Assembly: GCF_000710915.1 (NCBI RefSeq)
Contig: NZ_BAUA01000028.1
Location: forward strand, 36,958-87,161
DNA: 50,204 nt
Direction: 5' to 3'
Origin: Nocardia brasiliensis IFM 10847
Lineage (GTDB): Bacteria; Actinomycetota; Actinomycetes; Mycobacteriales; Mycobacteriaceae
The position numbers and the translations under genes were made by a program. The stretch's first letter is position 1. Each line of letters opens with the position of its first letter. This document shows, in pieces, positions 34,504 through 42,928 of the stretch. The notes beneath the pieces are model-generated. The model had not been told where the DNA came from. It saw only the letters and a program-made list of their open reading frames with translations, and searched no databases.

Positions 34504-36576
34504 TCAGTCCCCTTGCGCCTGGATCGCGGTGATCGCCACCGTGTTGACGATGTCGGCGACCAGCGCGCCGCGGGACAGGTCGTTGACCGGCTTGCGCAGG
34601 CCCTGCAGCACCGGGCCGATCGCGATGGCGCCCGCACTGCGCTGCACCGCCTTATAGGTGTTGTTACCGGTATTGAGGTCGGGAAACACGAACACCGTTG
34701 CGCGCCCGGCCACCTCGGAGTCCGGCAGTTTGGTGGTGGCGACCGTCGGCTCGATCGCCGCGTCGTACTGGATCGGTCCCTCGACCGGCAGCTGCGGCGC
34801 GCGCTCCCGGACCAGCTTGGTGGCCACCCGCACCTTGTCCACGTCGGCGCCGCTGCCGGACTCACCGGTCGAATAAGACAGCATCGCGATTCTCGGATCG
34901 ATGCCGAACCGGGCCGCCGTGCCCGCCGAGGAGATCGCGATATCGGCCAGCTGCTCCGAGGACGGATCCGGTACCACCGCGCAGTCGCCGTAGGCGAGCA
35001 CCCGGTCGGCCAGGCACATCAGGAACACGCTCGACACCGTGGACACCCCGGGCACGGTCTTGATGATCTCGAACGAGGGCCGGATGGTGTGCGCGGTGGT
35101 GTGCGCGGCACCGGAGACCATGCCGTCGGCGATCCCCTTGTAGACCATCATGGTGCCGAAATACGAGATGTCGGACATGGTTTCGCGCGCCCGCTCGACC
35201 GTCATGCCTTTGTGCTTGCGCAGTTCGGTGTATTCCTTGGCGAACTCGTCCAGGTACCCGCAGGTGCGCGGATCGAGCACCTGCGCGGCCGAGATGTCCA
35301 CGCCCAGTTCCGCGGCGCGCGCCCGGACCGACTGCTCGTCCCCGAGAATGACCAGGTCGGCGATCTTGCGCTGCAGCACCCGGCCCGCCGCGCGCAGGAT
35401 ACGGTCGTCGTCACCCTCGGGCAGCACGATCCGCTTGCGGTCGCCGCGGGCCCGTTCGATGAGCTGGTATTCGAACATCTGCGGCGTCACCACGTTGGTG
35501 ATCGGAACCTCGATGCGCCGCAACAACTCCGCGGCGTCGACATGCTCCTCCATCAGCGCGAGCGCGGTGTCCACCTTGCGCGGGCTGCCCGCCGACATGC
35601 GGCCGCGGGTGCGGTAGGCGGCGCTGGCGGTGTCGTAGGTGCCGAGTTCGGTGGTGAGGATCGGCAGCTTGGGCTTCAGGCCGGTCATCAACCGGGCGAC
35701 CGCGGGATGGGGCAGCATGCCGCCGTTCATGATGATGCCCGACAGCGACGGAAAGCCTTCCGCCTCATGCGCGTTCACGACGCTGAGCAGCACGTCGGAG
35801 CGATCGCCGGGCGCGATCACCACTACACCGTCGGTGAGCCGCTCCAGGATGTGTTCGGCGGTCATACCGCCGACCATGATCTTCAACGCCTCCCGCTGCA
35901 GCAATTCCTGGTCGCCGCTGTACATTTCGCCGTCGATGGCGCTACACAGCTCGGCCATCGTCGGCGAGATCAGCAGCGGCACCTCGGGCAGCGTCCACGA
36001 GGGCACCGCGAAACCGCCCAGCGCGGAACGCACTTCGTCGAGTTGCTCCGGATCGCAGCGATTGGCCACGATCGCGACCAGCTGCGCGTGCTCGAGCGCC
36101 AGCTCGCTGGCACACAGCTCGGCCAAGTGCTTCACCTCGGCAGGCGTGCGACCCGAACCGCGCAGCACCAGCAGCATGCCCGCGCCGAGGTTCACCGCGA
36201 TCCGCGCGTTGAACCGCAGCTCGCTGGGACTGGCCACGTCGGTGTAGTCGCTGCCGACCACCACCACCGCGTCGCAGACCTTCGCCACCTCGTGAAAGCG
36301 CATCACGATCTCGCTGATCGCGGCGTCCGGGTCGGCGTGCACCTGCTCATAGGTGACACCGATCGCCTGCGCGTAGTCGATATCGGCGGTGCTGTGCTCG
36401 AGCAGCAGCTCCAGGATGTAGTCCGGTTCGGTGGTCGACCGCGTGATCGGCCGGAACACCCCGACCCGCGCGGTGGTCGCGCACAGCATCTGCAACACCC
36501 CGAGAGCCACCGTCGACTTCCCGGTGTCGCCCTCCGGCGAGGCGATGTACACGGTGGATGGAGCGTGATCGGCCAT
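34504..36576 (-). CDS. pta: phosphate acetyltransferase, long form
   Basis: 690 residues, the long class. Residues 1 to about 220 are a P-loop domain (ASPEGDTGKSTVALGVLQML) related to dethiobiotin synthetase, followed by a DRTGG domain (TVSMAELCSAIDG to LIIM region: IMVGGMTAEHILERLTDGVV). The catalytic PTA domain covers the C-terminal 330 residues: RKRIVLPEGDDDRILRAAGR, AHTTAHTIRPSFEIIKTVPG, MLSYSTGESGSGADVDKVRV and VFVFPDLNTGNNTYKAVQRS. It converts acetyl-CoA and phosphate to acetyl phosphate for AckA. pta is upstream of ackA, with a micro-ORF between. Order as Rv0408-Rv0409. Confidence 0.95.
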   Translation of the reverse strand: MADHAPSTVYIASPEGDTGKSTVALGVLQMLCATTARVGVFRPITRSTTEPDYILELLLEHSTADIDYAQAIGVTYEQVHADPDAAISEIVMRFHEVAKVCDAVVVVGSDYTDVASPSELRFNARIAVNLGAGMLLVLRGSGRTPAEVKHLAELCASELALEHAQLVAIVANRCDPEQLDEVRSALGGFAVPSWTLPEVPLLISPTMAELCSAIDGEMYSGDQELLQREALKIMVGGMTAEHILERLTDGVVVIAPGDRSDVLLSVVNAHEAEGFPSLSGIIMNGGMLPHPAVARLMTGLKPKLPILTTELGTYDTASAAYRTRGRMSAGSPRKVDTALALMEEHVDAAELLRRIEVPITNVVTPQMFEYQLIERARGDRKRIVLPEGDDDRILRAAGRVLQRKIADLVILGDEQSVRARAAELGVDISAAQVLDPRTCGYLDEFAKEYTELRKHKGMTVERARETMSDISYFGTMMVYKGIADGMVSGAAHTTAHTIRPSFEIIKTVPGVSTVSSVFLMCLADRVLAYGDCAVVPDPSSEQLADIAISSAGTAARFGIDPRIAMLSYSTGESGSGADVDKVRVATKLVRERAPQLPVEGPIQYDAAIEPTVATTKLPDSEVAGRATVFVFPDLNTGNNTYKAVQRSAGAIAIGPVLQGLRKPVNDLSRGALVADIVNTVAITAIQAQGD

Positions 36577-36888
36577 GCCCAGAGCTTAGTGAACCCGCCG
36601 CTATCTCTGCTGCGCCGCGAGACCGTCATCACGAACCGGGCCGAATCGGACAACCGCACCCCGGCGTTCGCGGCGACTCGACCGGAAAGGTCGCTTGCGC
36701 CCCGCACCACAGGCAGTCAGTTCACCCCGGCCACTCCTCGCGCATCCCACAGCTCGACAACGACTCCCGCACGGCACAGAAATGACAGCAGCCGAGCTCA
36801 CCCGGGCGGGGCGCGGTAATTGGGCACTACTCGCACCACCACGCGCAAGGCACGACGGATGGCGGCAGCCAACCCGCCCCGCAACCGG

Positions 36889-37123
36889 CCGCAACCAACG
36901 CACCCCAGCGACGGCCAGACCTGTCGCGGCAGGGGGCCGCAACCAACCGACACCCACGACGGCCCACGCCTGGCACGGCAAGGGGCTGCGGCAAACGCAC
37001 AACCGGCGGCGGGCCCACACCTGGCGCCAGAAGAGCCGCAGTTCAACAACATCTCATGCATTGCACAGCGAGCGGTAGCAGCCCGCCCGCCCCAGCGAGG
37101 GCCAGGCATGCCACAGCAAGGGG
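36889..37123. repeat. degenerate tandem repeat, unit about 48-50 bp
   Basis: Two adjacent copies (36889-36936 and 36937-36985) both begin CCGCAACCAAC and end CGGCA(A)GGGG. A third, worn copy covers about 36986-37041. A fourth at about 37072-37123 again ends CCACAGCAAGGGG. Copies differ by 20-40%, so this is an old duplication rather than a recent expansion. Confidence 0.6.
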
Positions 37124-37186
37124 CCGGAGCCGACGCACGCCCGGCGATGGCTCTCACACCCGGCGCGGCGGGGCGTGGCGGACCGA

Positions 37187-37192
37187 TATAGT
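37187..37192 (+). promoter_or_regulatory. -10 box of the Ddn-family gene (leaderless)
   Basis: TATAGT followed by 6 nt and ATG. The start codon would be the 5' end of the transcript, which fixes the start at 37199. Confidence 0.55.
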
Positions 37193-37198
37193 CCGGGG

Positions 37199-37705
37199 AT
37201 GGCTGAGCAGTTTCCGCATCGGGAGTGGGGTTCACGCGAGAGCGGACTGTCCCGCGTGGCAAACAAATTCGCGGCGACCAAGCCGGGTTCGTGGTGTATC
37301 CGCAAGCTCACGCCGCTGGACCGCGCCGTGCTCGAACGCACCGACGCCAAGTACACCGTGCTCGGCCCGATCGGCGCGCCGCTGATCCTGCTCACCACCA
37401 TCGGCCGCAAGTCCGGCGAACCGCGCACCCAGCCGCTGCTGCACGTGCACGACGGCGACGTGCTCTATGTGATCGGCAGCAATTTCGGCCAGCAGCACCA
37501 CCCCGCCTGGACCGCCAACCTGCTGGCCAACCCCACCGCGACAGTCGCCATCGCCGGCGAACGCATCCCCGTCACCGCGACCCTCGTCGACCCTGCCGAC
37601 AAGGACGCCGTCTTCCGCCGCTTCGTCGACATCACCGGCGCCTACGCCGCCTACCGCGATCGCACCACCCGCGACCTCCGTATCTTCGCCCTCCGCCGGG
37701 CGTAG
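37199..37705 (+). CDS. F420-dependent (deazaflavin) nitroreductase family protein
   Basis: 168 residues of the FDOR/Ddn split-barrel family: LERTDAKYTVLGPIGAPLIL, LLTTIGRKSGEPRTQPLLHV (the family-defining TxGRxSGxxRTxPL) and VIGSNFGQQHHPAWTANLLA followed by NP. These proteins use reduced coenzyme F420 to reduce quinones, enones or nitro compounds. The gene is convergent with fgd1, which makes reduced F420, so a shared metabolic role is likely though the two are transcribed separately. Substrate unknown. Confidence 0.88.
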   Translation: MAEQFPHREWGSRESGLSRVANKFAATKPGSWCIRKLTPLDRAVLERTDAKYTVLGPIGAPLILLTTIGRKSGEPRTQPLLHVHDGDVLYVIGSNFGQQHHPAWTANLLANPTATVAIAGERIPVTATLVDPADKDAVFRRFVDITGAYAAYRDRTTRDLRIFALRRA

Positions 37706-37787
37706 ACCCACCCGCAGCCGCTCCGCACAGACATTCTGTCCGCCGCACAGCGGATACACGAGCGGATCTCCCGAGTCCACAGACGAT

Positions 37788-37829
37788 CCACGCACTGCAC
37801 AGCAGCTATATCTGCTGTGCAGTGCGTGG
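37788..37829. terminator. strong bidirectional hairpin between Ddn gene and fgd1
   Basis: A perfect 18-bp stem (CCACGCACTGCACAGCAG and its complement) with the 6-nt loop CTATAT. Further out, CCGCACAGA and TCTGTGCGG flank it as another inverted pair. It is the longest perfect stem in the window. Confidence 0.88.
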
Positions 37830-37852
37830 AAACTCTGTGCGGGTGAGGGACG

Positions 37853-38863
37853 CTAGGCGAGGGCGCGCAGGCGCGGGGCCAGGTCGCGCTGGAACAGGTC
37901 GAGGAAGCGGCGCTGGTCGTGGCCGGGGGCGTGGAAGACCAGGTGGTTGAGGCCCGCGTCGAGGTAGGGCTTGATCAGGTCGACGGCCTGGTCGGGGTCG
38001 CTGGCGACGATCCAGCGCTTGGCGATCTGCTCGATCGGAAGGGCGTCGGCGGCGGCCTCCATCTCGATCGGATCGGTGATGCTGTGCTTCTGCTCGGGGG
38101 TGAGGCTGAGCGGCGCCCAGAAGCGGGTGTTCTCCAGCGCCAGTTCGGGATCGGTGTCGTAGGAGATCTTGATCTCGATCATCCGATCGATGTCGTCGAC
38201 GGTGCGGCCGGCCTTGGCGGCGCCCTCCGCGACGGCGGGCATGAGCTTGTCGGTGTAGAGGTCCATGCCTTTGCCGGAGGTACAGATGAAACCGTCACCG
38301 GCGCGACCCGCGTACCGGGCCACCAGCGGACCACCCGCCGCGACGTAGACGGGGATGCCGCCCTTCGGCACGTCGTAGATGGACGCGCCGACGGTGTTGT
38401 AGTACTCGCCCTGGAAGTCGACGCGGTCGCCGGTCCACAGCGCGCGCATGAGTTCGACGGCTTCGCGCAGGCGCGCGAAACGTTCCTTGAAGTCCGGCCA
38501 GTCACCCTTGTAGCCGGTGGCGATCTCGTTGAGCGCCTCGCCGGTGCCGACACCGAGCATGACCCGCTCCGGGTACAGGCAGCCCATGGTCGCGAAGGCC
38601 TGCGCGATCACCGCCGGGTTGTAGCGGAAGGTAGGGGTGAGCACCGAGGTGCCGAGCTGGATCCGCTTCGTACGCTCGCCGACCGCGGCCATCCAGGCCA
38701 GCGAGAACGGCGCGTGACCGCCCTTGTGCCGCCACGGCTGGAAATGGTCGCTCACCGAGGCACTGTCGAGGCCGTGCTCCTCGGCGAGTACCGCGATCTC
38801 CACCAGTTCCCGGGGTCCGAACTGTTCTGCAGAGGCCTTGTATCCGAGCTTGAGTTCACCCAT
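37853..38863 (-). CDS. fgd1: F420-dependent glucose-6-phosphate dehydrogenase
   Basis: 336 residues, the exact length of M. tuberculosis Fgd1 (Rv0407), and very similar along its length: [60 protein letters not shown] and [14 protein letters not shown]. The catalytic residues known from that enzyme are present: His40, Trp44 and Glu109. It oxidises glucose 6-phosphate to the lactone and delivers hydride to F420. ATG 38863 is chosen to match the family; an in-frame ATG at 38947 would add 28 unrelated residues. The Ddn-type reductase is its convergent neighbour. Confidence 0.97.
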   Translation of the reverse strand: MGELKLGYKASAEQFGPRELVEIAVLAEEHGLDSASVSDHFQPWRHKGGHAPFSLAWMAAVGERTKRIQLGTSVLTPTFRYNPAVIAQAFATMGCLYPERVMLGVGTGEALNEIATGYKGDWPDFKERFARLREAVELMRALWTGDRVDFQGEYYNTVGASIYDVPKGGIPVYVAAGGPLVARYAGRAGDGFICTSGKGMDLYTDKLMPAVAEGAAKAGRTVDDIDRMIEIKISYDTDPELALENTRFWAPLSLTPEQKHSITDPIEMEAAADALPIEQIAKRWIVASDPDQAVDLIKPYLDAGLNHLVFHAPGHDQRRFLDLFQRDLAPRLRALA

Positions 38864-39126
38864 GTGCGCCACTCCTGTCGCTTCGCTGCACACCTGTGCG
38901 CGGGCATTCCCGCGCACCGTCGTCGGCCGCAGGCGCGCTGCGGTCATGTCTGGCTACAACCGCCGCCCGCCCGCGGACGTTCCCGCGCGGCGGCGATCGT
39001 GCGAGTGAGTCCGACGCGCCCCGACGGCCGACTTCGACCATAGTCAGCGCGGGCTCCGGTTGTGCGAAGGGTCGCATCGACCCGGACTTGCCCCCGATTA
39101 CGCGTCCGTTAGCGGACAATTGTCTG
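38864..39126. other. divergent promoter region fgd1 / HAD phosphatase
   Basis: 263 bp without a credible gene. It must hold both promoters. Close to fgd1, the minus strand reads GTGTGCAGCGAAGCGACAGG then AGTGGCGCACATG, giving GACAGGAG as ribosome binding site. No operator of note other than the GACAATTGTC palindrome at 39115-39124. Confidence 0.5.
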
Positions 39127-39918
39127 GTGACTGATGAACCGATCCTGTCCTATCTCACCGACATGGACGGTGTCCTGGTGCACGAGGACCAGCTGGTGCC
39201 CGGCGCCGACGAGTTCCTCGCCGAGCTGCGCGCCAACGAGACCCCGTTCCTGGTGCTGACCAACAACTCCATTCGCACGCCGCGTGACCTGCAGGCCAGG
39301 CTGCGCCAGACCGGGCTCGACATCCCGGAGGAATCGATCTGGACCTCGGCGCTGGCCACCGCGACGTTCCTGAACGAACAGCGCCCGAACGGCACCGCAT
39401 ACGTGGTCGGCGAATCCGGGCTCACCACCGCGCTGCACGAGATCGGCTACGTGCTCACCGAGATCGAGCCCGACTACGTGGTGCTCGGCGAGACCCGCAA
39501 CTACTCGTTCGAGGCGATCACCACCGCCATCCGGTTGGTCGAGCGCGGCGCGAGTTTCATCGCGACCAACCCGGACCCGACCGGACCGTCGCGGGACGGC
39601 TCGCTGCCCGCGACCGGTTCGGTAGCCGCGTTGATCACCCGCGCCACCGGTCGCGACCCGTACTACATCGGCAAACCCAATCCGCTGATGATGCGCTCGG
39701 CGCTGCGTAGGCTCGGCGCGCACTCGCAGTCCACCGTGATGATCGGCGACCGGATGGACACCGACGTCATCTCCGGTCTGGAGGCGGGCATGCGCACGAT
39801 CCTGGTGACCACGGGCATCTCCACTCGGTCCTCGGTCGAGGCGTACCCGTACCGGCCCACGACGGTCCTCGATTCGGTGGCCGACCTGGTCGGACGGACC
39901 AAGGACCCGTTCGCCTGA
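39127..39918 (+). CDS. HAD-IIA family phosphatase (NagD-like)
   Basis: 263 residues. HAD motif I is LTDMDGVLVHED (nucleophile Asp followed by Asp-Gly), motif II VLTNNSIRT, the conserved Lys in YYIGKPNPLMM and motif III MIGDRMDTDVISGLEAGMRT. The C2 cap between motifs II and III places it in the NagD/phosphoglycolate phosphatase group, acting on small phosphorylated metabolites. GTG 39127 follows GACAAT by 6 nt, so it may be leaderless; GACAATTGTC there is also a perfect 10-bp palindrome. Longer upstream frames lack homology. Confidence 0.87.
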   Translation: MTDEPILSYLTDMDGVLVHEDQLVPGADEFLAELRANETPFLVLTNNSIRTPRDLQARLRQTGLDIPEESIWTSALATATFLNEQRPNGTAYVVGESGLTTALHEIGYVLTEIEPDYVVLGETRNYSFEAITTAIRLVERGASFIATNPDPTGPSRDGSLPATGSVAALITRATGRDPYYIGKPNPLMMRSALRRLGAHSQSTVMIGDRMDTDVISGLEAGMRTILVTTGISTRSSVEAYPYRPTTVLDSVADLVGRTKDPFA

Positions 39919-39966
39919 CCTGTGCGGTGGCGGTGTGACCAAACGCCGGCGGATGGTCCGCCGCGA

Positions 39967-40416
39967 TCAGCCGGTCTCGGTGATCGTGTCCAGCGCGGCG
40001 GACAGTTCGGTGAGCGCCGCGACGGTCGCCGCGAGCTGTTCGTGACCGAGCTCGGCCACCAGCCGCTGCGCGACCACGGCGTGCTGCGGATCGATGCGCC
40101 GGACCGCCGCGAGACCCGCGTCGGTGACGGCGACGAGTTTGGCCCGCCGGTGCGCGGGGTTCGGCCGGTATTCGGCAAGTCCCTTGTCCACCAGCAGATC
40201 CGCGATGCGCTGCACGCTCTGCCTGGTGATACCCATCTCCCTGGCGATGCCGGCCACCGGCAGCGGCGCCCGCAGCACCGCGCCGAGCACCTGCCACCAG
40301 GCCGCGGTGAGCCCGGCGGGGCGGGCCAGTTCCTCGGCGATGGCGAGGAACTGGCCGTTCAGCCGAAATGACGTGATCGCGGCGGTCGCGAAGAGTTCCT
40401 GTTCATCCCTGCTCAC
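39967..40416 (-). CDS. MarR family transcriptional regulator
   Basis: 149 residues. The winged helix is clear: GLTAAWWQVLGAVLRAPLPV, AGIAREMGITRQSVQRIADL and the wing YRPNPAHRRAKLVAVTDAG. It lies 52 bp behind the DJ-1 gene on the same strand, so both should form one transcript. Two near-identical 18-bp palindromes in front of the DJ-1 gene are its probable operators, giving an autoregulated stress or efflux-like switch. The ligand is unknown. Confidence 0.88.
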   Translation of the reverse strand: MSRDEQELFATAAITSFRLNGQFLAIAEELARPAGLTAAWWQVLGAVLRAPLPVAGIAREMGITRQSVQRIADLLVDKGLAEYRPNPAHRRAKLVAVTDAGLAAVRRIDPQHAVVAQRLVAELGHEQLAATVAALTELSAALDTITETG

Positions 40417-40468
40417 CCGTGCCTCCTCGCGATCCGGCCGAGCGGCCGGATCGCCGTGCGATTCTTCC

Positions 40469-41113
40469 TCATCCGGCCGCGGCCGCGGTCTGCTGCTCCT
40501 CGTAGGCCGCGAGCACCTCCCAGCCCGCGCCGTCGGACTGTCCGTAGAGCTGATACCACCCCGCGAGCACGTGCGGCTCGTACACGCCGAGCTTGCCGAG
40601 CACCTCGCGCGCGAATTCGAACGGCGACGTACCGCCCGCGGTGATCAGCTCACCGTCGGTCACCGCGGCCTCGTCGACATAGTGGTCCGCCCCCGCGTAT
40701 CCGCTGTAGAGCAGGAATTCTCGAACGTTGCTGGTGTGCTTGCGCTCGTCGAGCAGGCCTTCGAGCGCCAACCCGAGGGTCGCGCCGCAGATCGCCGCGA
40801 CCGGCACGCCCGCCGCGAGGAACTCGCGCGCCTTGCGCGCGAACGGCCGGAGCTCCTCGCTGTCCCAGGTGTCCGCACCCGCCAGGATCAGCATCGCGCT
40901 GTCCTCGGGGCGCAGCTCGGCCAGCGCCATTTCCGGCGTGACATGCATGCCGCCGAGCGTGGTGATCGGTGCGGTGGTCGGCCCGACCGTCTTGGTCTGC
41001 CACGTGCCCGGCTCTTTCTGCCAGTGCGTCCGGTTGATGTGCGCGGTGGCCGCGCCGATCTCCCAGTCGGAGAAGGTGTTGTAGACGGCTACGTGAACTG
41101 TTCTCTTCGTCAT
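40469..41113 (-). CDS. DJ-1/PfpI family protein
   Basis: 214 residues of class I glutamine-amidotransferase-like fold. The nucleophile elbow is VAAICGATLGLALEGLLDER (Cys in A-I-C-G), with upstream LILAGADTWDSEEL and N-terminal YNTFSDWEIGAATAHIN. Members include isocyanide hydratases, glyoxalases, chaperones and proteases; the wide divergence prevents a choice. The gene start is covered by an operator half site, which implies tight repression by the MarR protein encoded after it. Confidence 0.86.
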   Translation of the reverse strand: MTKRTVHVAVYNTFSDWEIGAATAHINRTHWQKEPGTWQTKTVGPTTAPITTLGGMHVTPEMALAELRPEDSAMLILAGADTWDSEELRPFARKAREFLAAGVPVAAICGATLGLALEGLLDERKHTSNVREFLLYSGYAGADHYVDEAAVTDGELITAGGTSPFEFAREVLGKLGVYEPHVLAGWYQLYGQSDGAGWEVLAAYEEQQTAAAAG

Positions 41114-41149
41114 GACAGTATCCTGTCATAGTTGACAGCATGCTGTCAA
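41112..41149. promoter_or_regulatory. twin 18-bp operators of the DJ-1/MarR operon
   Basis: Site 1 (41112-41129) is ATGACAG-TATC-CTGTCAT and overlaps the DJ-1 start codon. Site 2 (41132-41149) is the perfect palindrome TTGACAGCATGCTGTCAA and contains a TTGACA -35-like box. The centres are 20 bp apart, about two turns, so two dimers could bind on one face. The divergent RpiB-like gene begins 32 bp beyond and may be controlled too. Confidence 0.82.
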
Positions 41150-41180
41150 TAGAGTGGCCGCGACGACTTAATCTGGAGAC

Positions 41181-41618
41181 ATGCGGATCTCCGTGGCAGC
41201 AGACGAGAACGTCGGAGTAGCACCGGAACTGGTGGCTGAACTGGCCGCGCGCGGACACGAGACGGTCCTGCACGGCGCGCTGTCGGCGACCGAACGCGAC
41301 GACTGGGCGTGGGCCAGCGCGGCCGCCGCCACGGACGTCGCACACGGCCGCGCCGATCAGGCGATCGTGTGCTGCTGGACCGGGACGGGCGCGTCGATCG
41401 CCGCGAACAAGGTCGCGGGCATCCGCGCCGCGCTGTGCGGCGACGCGACGACCGCGGCGGGCGCGCGCAAATGGAACGACGCGAACGTCCTCGCGCTGAG
41501 CCTGCGCACGACATCGAGCGCCGAACTACGCGAGATCCTCGACGCCTGGTTCAGCACGAACCCGAGCACCGACCCCGTCGATCAGGCCAACGTCGCGCAC
41601 CTCGGCGAAATCGGCTGA
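41181..41618 (+). CDS. RpiB/LacA/LacB family sugar-phosphate isomerase
   Basis: 145 residues, the usual length. The family core IVCCWTGTGASIAANKVAGI followed by RAALCGD aligns with the RpiB pattern C-G-T-G-x-G-x-S-I-A-A-N-K, keeping the Cys but with Trp for the first Gly. RISVAADENVGVAPELVAEL is the opening strand-helix. RpiB isomerises ribose 5-phosphate and ribulose 5-phosphate; this branch is more distant, so another aldose phosphate is possible. TAATCT (41169-41174) followed by 6 nt and ATG suggests a leaderless transcript. Confidence 0.8.
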   Translation: MRISVAADENVGVAPELVAELAARGHETVLHGALSATERDDWAWASAAAATDVAHGRADQAIVCCWTGTGASIAANKVAGIRAALCGDATTAAGARKWNDANVLALSLRTTSSAELREILDAWFSTNPSTDPVDQANVAHLGEIG

Positions 41619-41652
41619 CACCACTGACGGTTCGTACGGAAACCGCCGTGGC

Positions 41653-42867
41653 TCAGCTCAGCGCGTGGTCGAGGTCGGCGAGGAGGTCGTCGAGGTCTTC
41701 CAGGCCGACGGAGATGCGGACGACGCCGTCGGTGAGGCCGATGGTGGCGCGGCCGTCGGGGCCCATCGCGCGGTGGGTTGTGGTGGCGGGGTGGGTGATC
41801 AGGGATTTCGCGTCACCGAGGTTGTTGGAGATATCGATGACGCGCAACCGGTTGAGCACCTCGAAGGCGCGCTTCTTGGCCTCGTGCGCGGGAGCGTCGA
41901 GTTCGAAGGTGACCACGGTGCCGCCGCCGCTCATCTGGCTCGCGGCCAGCTCGTGCTGCGGATGTGATTCCAGGAACGGGTATTTCACCCAGCTGACGGC
42001 CTTGTTGGACTCCAGGAAGCGGGCGATGCGCAGCGCGGACTCGGTGGCGTGGCGGACCCGCAGCGGCATCGTCTCCAAACCCTTGAGCAGGGTCCACGCG
42101 TTGAACGGGCTGAGCGCCGGACCGGTATGGCGCATAAGGGTTTTCACCGGACCCTCGATGTAGTCCCGCGCACCGAGGATGGCGCCGCCGAGCACCCGGC
42201 CCTGGCCGTCGATGTGCTTGGTGCCCGAATAGACCACCACGTCGGCGCCGAGGTCGAAGCCGCGTTGCAGCAGCGGCGTGGCGAAGACGTTGTCCAGCAC
42301 CACTTTCGCGCCCGCGGCGTGCGCGAGTTCGGTGACCCGGCGCACGTCCACGAGGGTCTGCATCGGGTTGGCGGGCGTTTCGAAGAACACCGCCTGGGTC
42401 GGCACCGACAGCGCCGCTTCCCACTGATCCAGGTCCTCACCGTCGACGAAGACGGTTTCCACGCCCCAGCGCGGCAGGATCTCGTTGCACACCACGAAGC
42501 AGGAACCGAACAGGCTGCGCGCGGCCACGAGTCGGTCACCGGCGCCGAGCAGTGCGCCCAAAGCCGTGAATACCGCCGACATTCCGCTCGCGGTCGCGAA
42601 GCACGCCTCGGCGCCGTCGAGCAGGCGCATCCGCTCCTCGAACATGGCGACCGTCGGGTTGCCGTAGCGGGAGTAGACGAAATGCTCGACGTCGCCGGTG
42701 AACGCGGCCTCGGCCGCCTCGGCGCTCTCGTAGACGAATCCGGAGGTCAGGTACAGCGCCTCGGAGGTCTCCTCGAAACCCGAGCGGCGCAACCCACCTC
42801 GCACACCGAGGGTCGCGGGACCGACGCCTTCGGGCAGCGGCTTGTCGAACGCGCCACCGGTGATCAC
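41653..42867 (-). CDS. metZ: O-succinylhomoserine sulfhydrylase
   Basis: 404 residues of the Cys/Met metabolism PLP family. Seen are FVYSRYGNPTVAMFEERMRL (phosphate and cofactor contacts), ATASGMSAVFTALGALLGAG, the Asp of KVVLDNVFATPLLQRGFDLG and the Schiff-base Lys in YSGTKHIDGQGRVLGG. It makes homocysteine from O-succinylhomoserine and sulfide. Downstream of a rhodanese gene and a SAM-IV riboswitch, so it is repressed when S-adenosylmethionine is abundant. The order equals Rv0390-Rv0391 (metZ). GTG 42867 is preceded by GGAGG. Confidence 0.94.
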   Translation of the reverse strand: MITGGAFDKPLPEGVGPATLGVRGGLRRSGFEETSEALYLTSGFVYESAEAAEAAFTGDVEHFVYSRYGNPTVAMFEERMRLLDGAEACFATASGMSAVFTALGALLGAGDRLVAARSLFGSCFVVCNEILPRWGVETVFVDGEDLDQWEAALSVPTQAVFFETPANPMQTLVDVRRVTELAHAAGAKVVLDNVFATPLLQRGFDLGADVVVYSGTKHIDGQGRVLGGAILGARDYIEGPVKTLMRHTGPALSPFNAWTLLKGLETMPLRVRHATESALRIARFLESNKAVSWVKYPFLESHPQHELAASQMSGGGTVVTFELDAPAHEAKKRAFEVLNRLRVIDISNNLGDAKSLITHPATTTHRAMGPDGRATIGLTDGVVRISVGLEDLDDLLADLDHALS

Positions 42868-42928
42868 GACTGCCTCCCCGAATTCCGCGCACCACCGAAC
42901 ACCAGCGCGCTACAGCACGCCCTCGCGT

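Larger units (their letters stand above)
36577..37198. other. long divergent spacer with degenerate repeats
   Basis: 622 bp between the pta and Ddn starts. It contains no convincing gene; reading frames across it are low complexity and end in or overlap the repeats. It holds the repeat tract at 36889-37123 and the -10 box TATAGT at 37187-37192. The remainder is purine-poor and rich in CCG/CAC words. Confidence 0.6.

Noticed and set aside
32920..36819. Very long open frame (about 1300 codons) on the plus strand across the ackA-pta locus
   Set aside because: It is antisense to two enzymes with all their motifs. The long frame comes from high G+C codon use, and its translation is low complexity (His/Arg/Asp rich) with no family likeness.
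36889..37123. Repeat tract considered as a CRISPR array
   Set aside because: Copies are adjacent or unevenly spaced, strongly diverged, have no spacers of constant length and no cas genes are near.
38864..38910. Segment before fgd1 (GTGTGCAGCGAAGCGACAGG and on) considered as a further leader ORF of the same family
   Set aside because: It has similar short words, but the fgd1 start reads ATGG, so no stop overlaps it and no coupled frame exists.
38864..38947. 28-residue N-terminal extension of fgd1 from ATG 38947
   Set aside because: The extension is unlike any Fgd1, whereas ATG 38863 gives the exact family length and catalytic numbering (His40, Trp44, Glu109).
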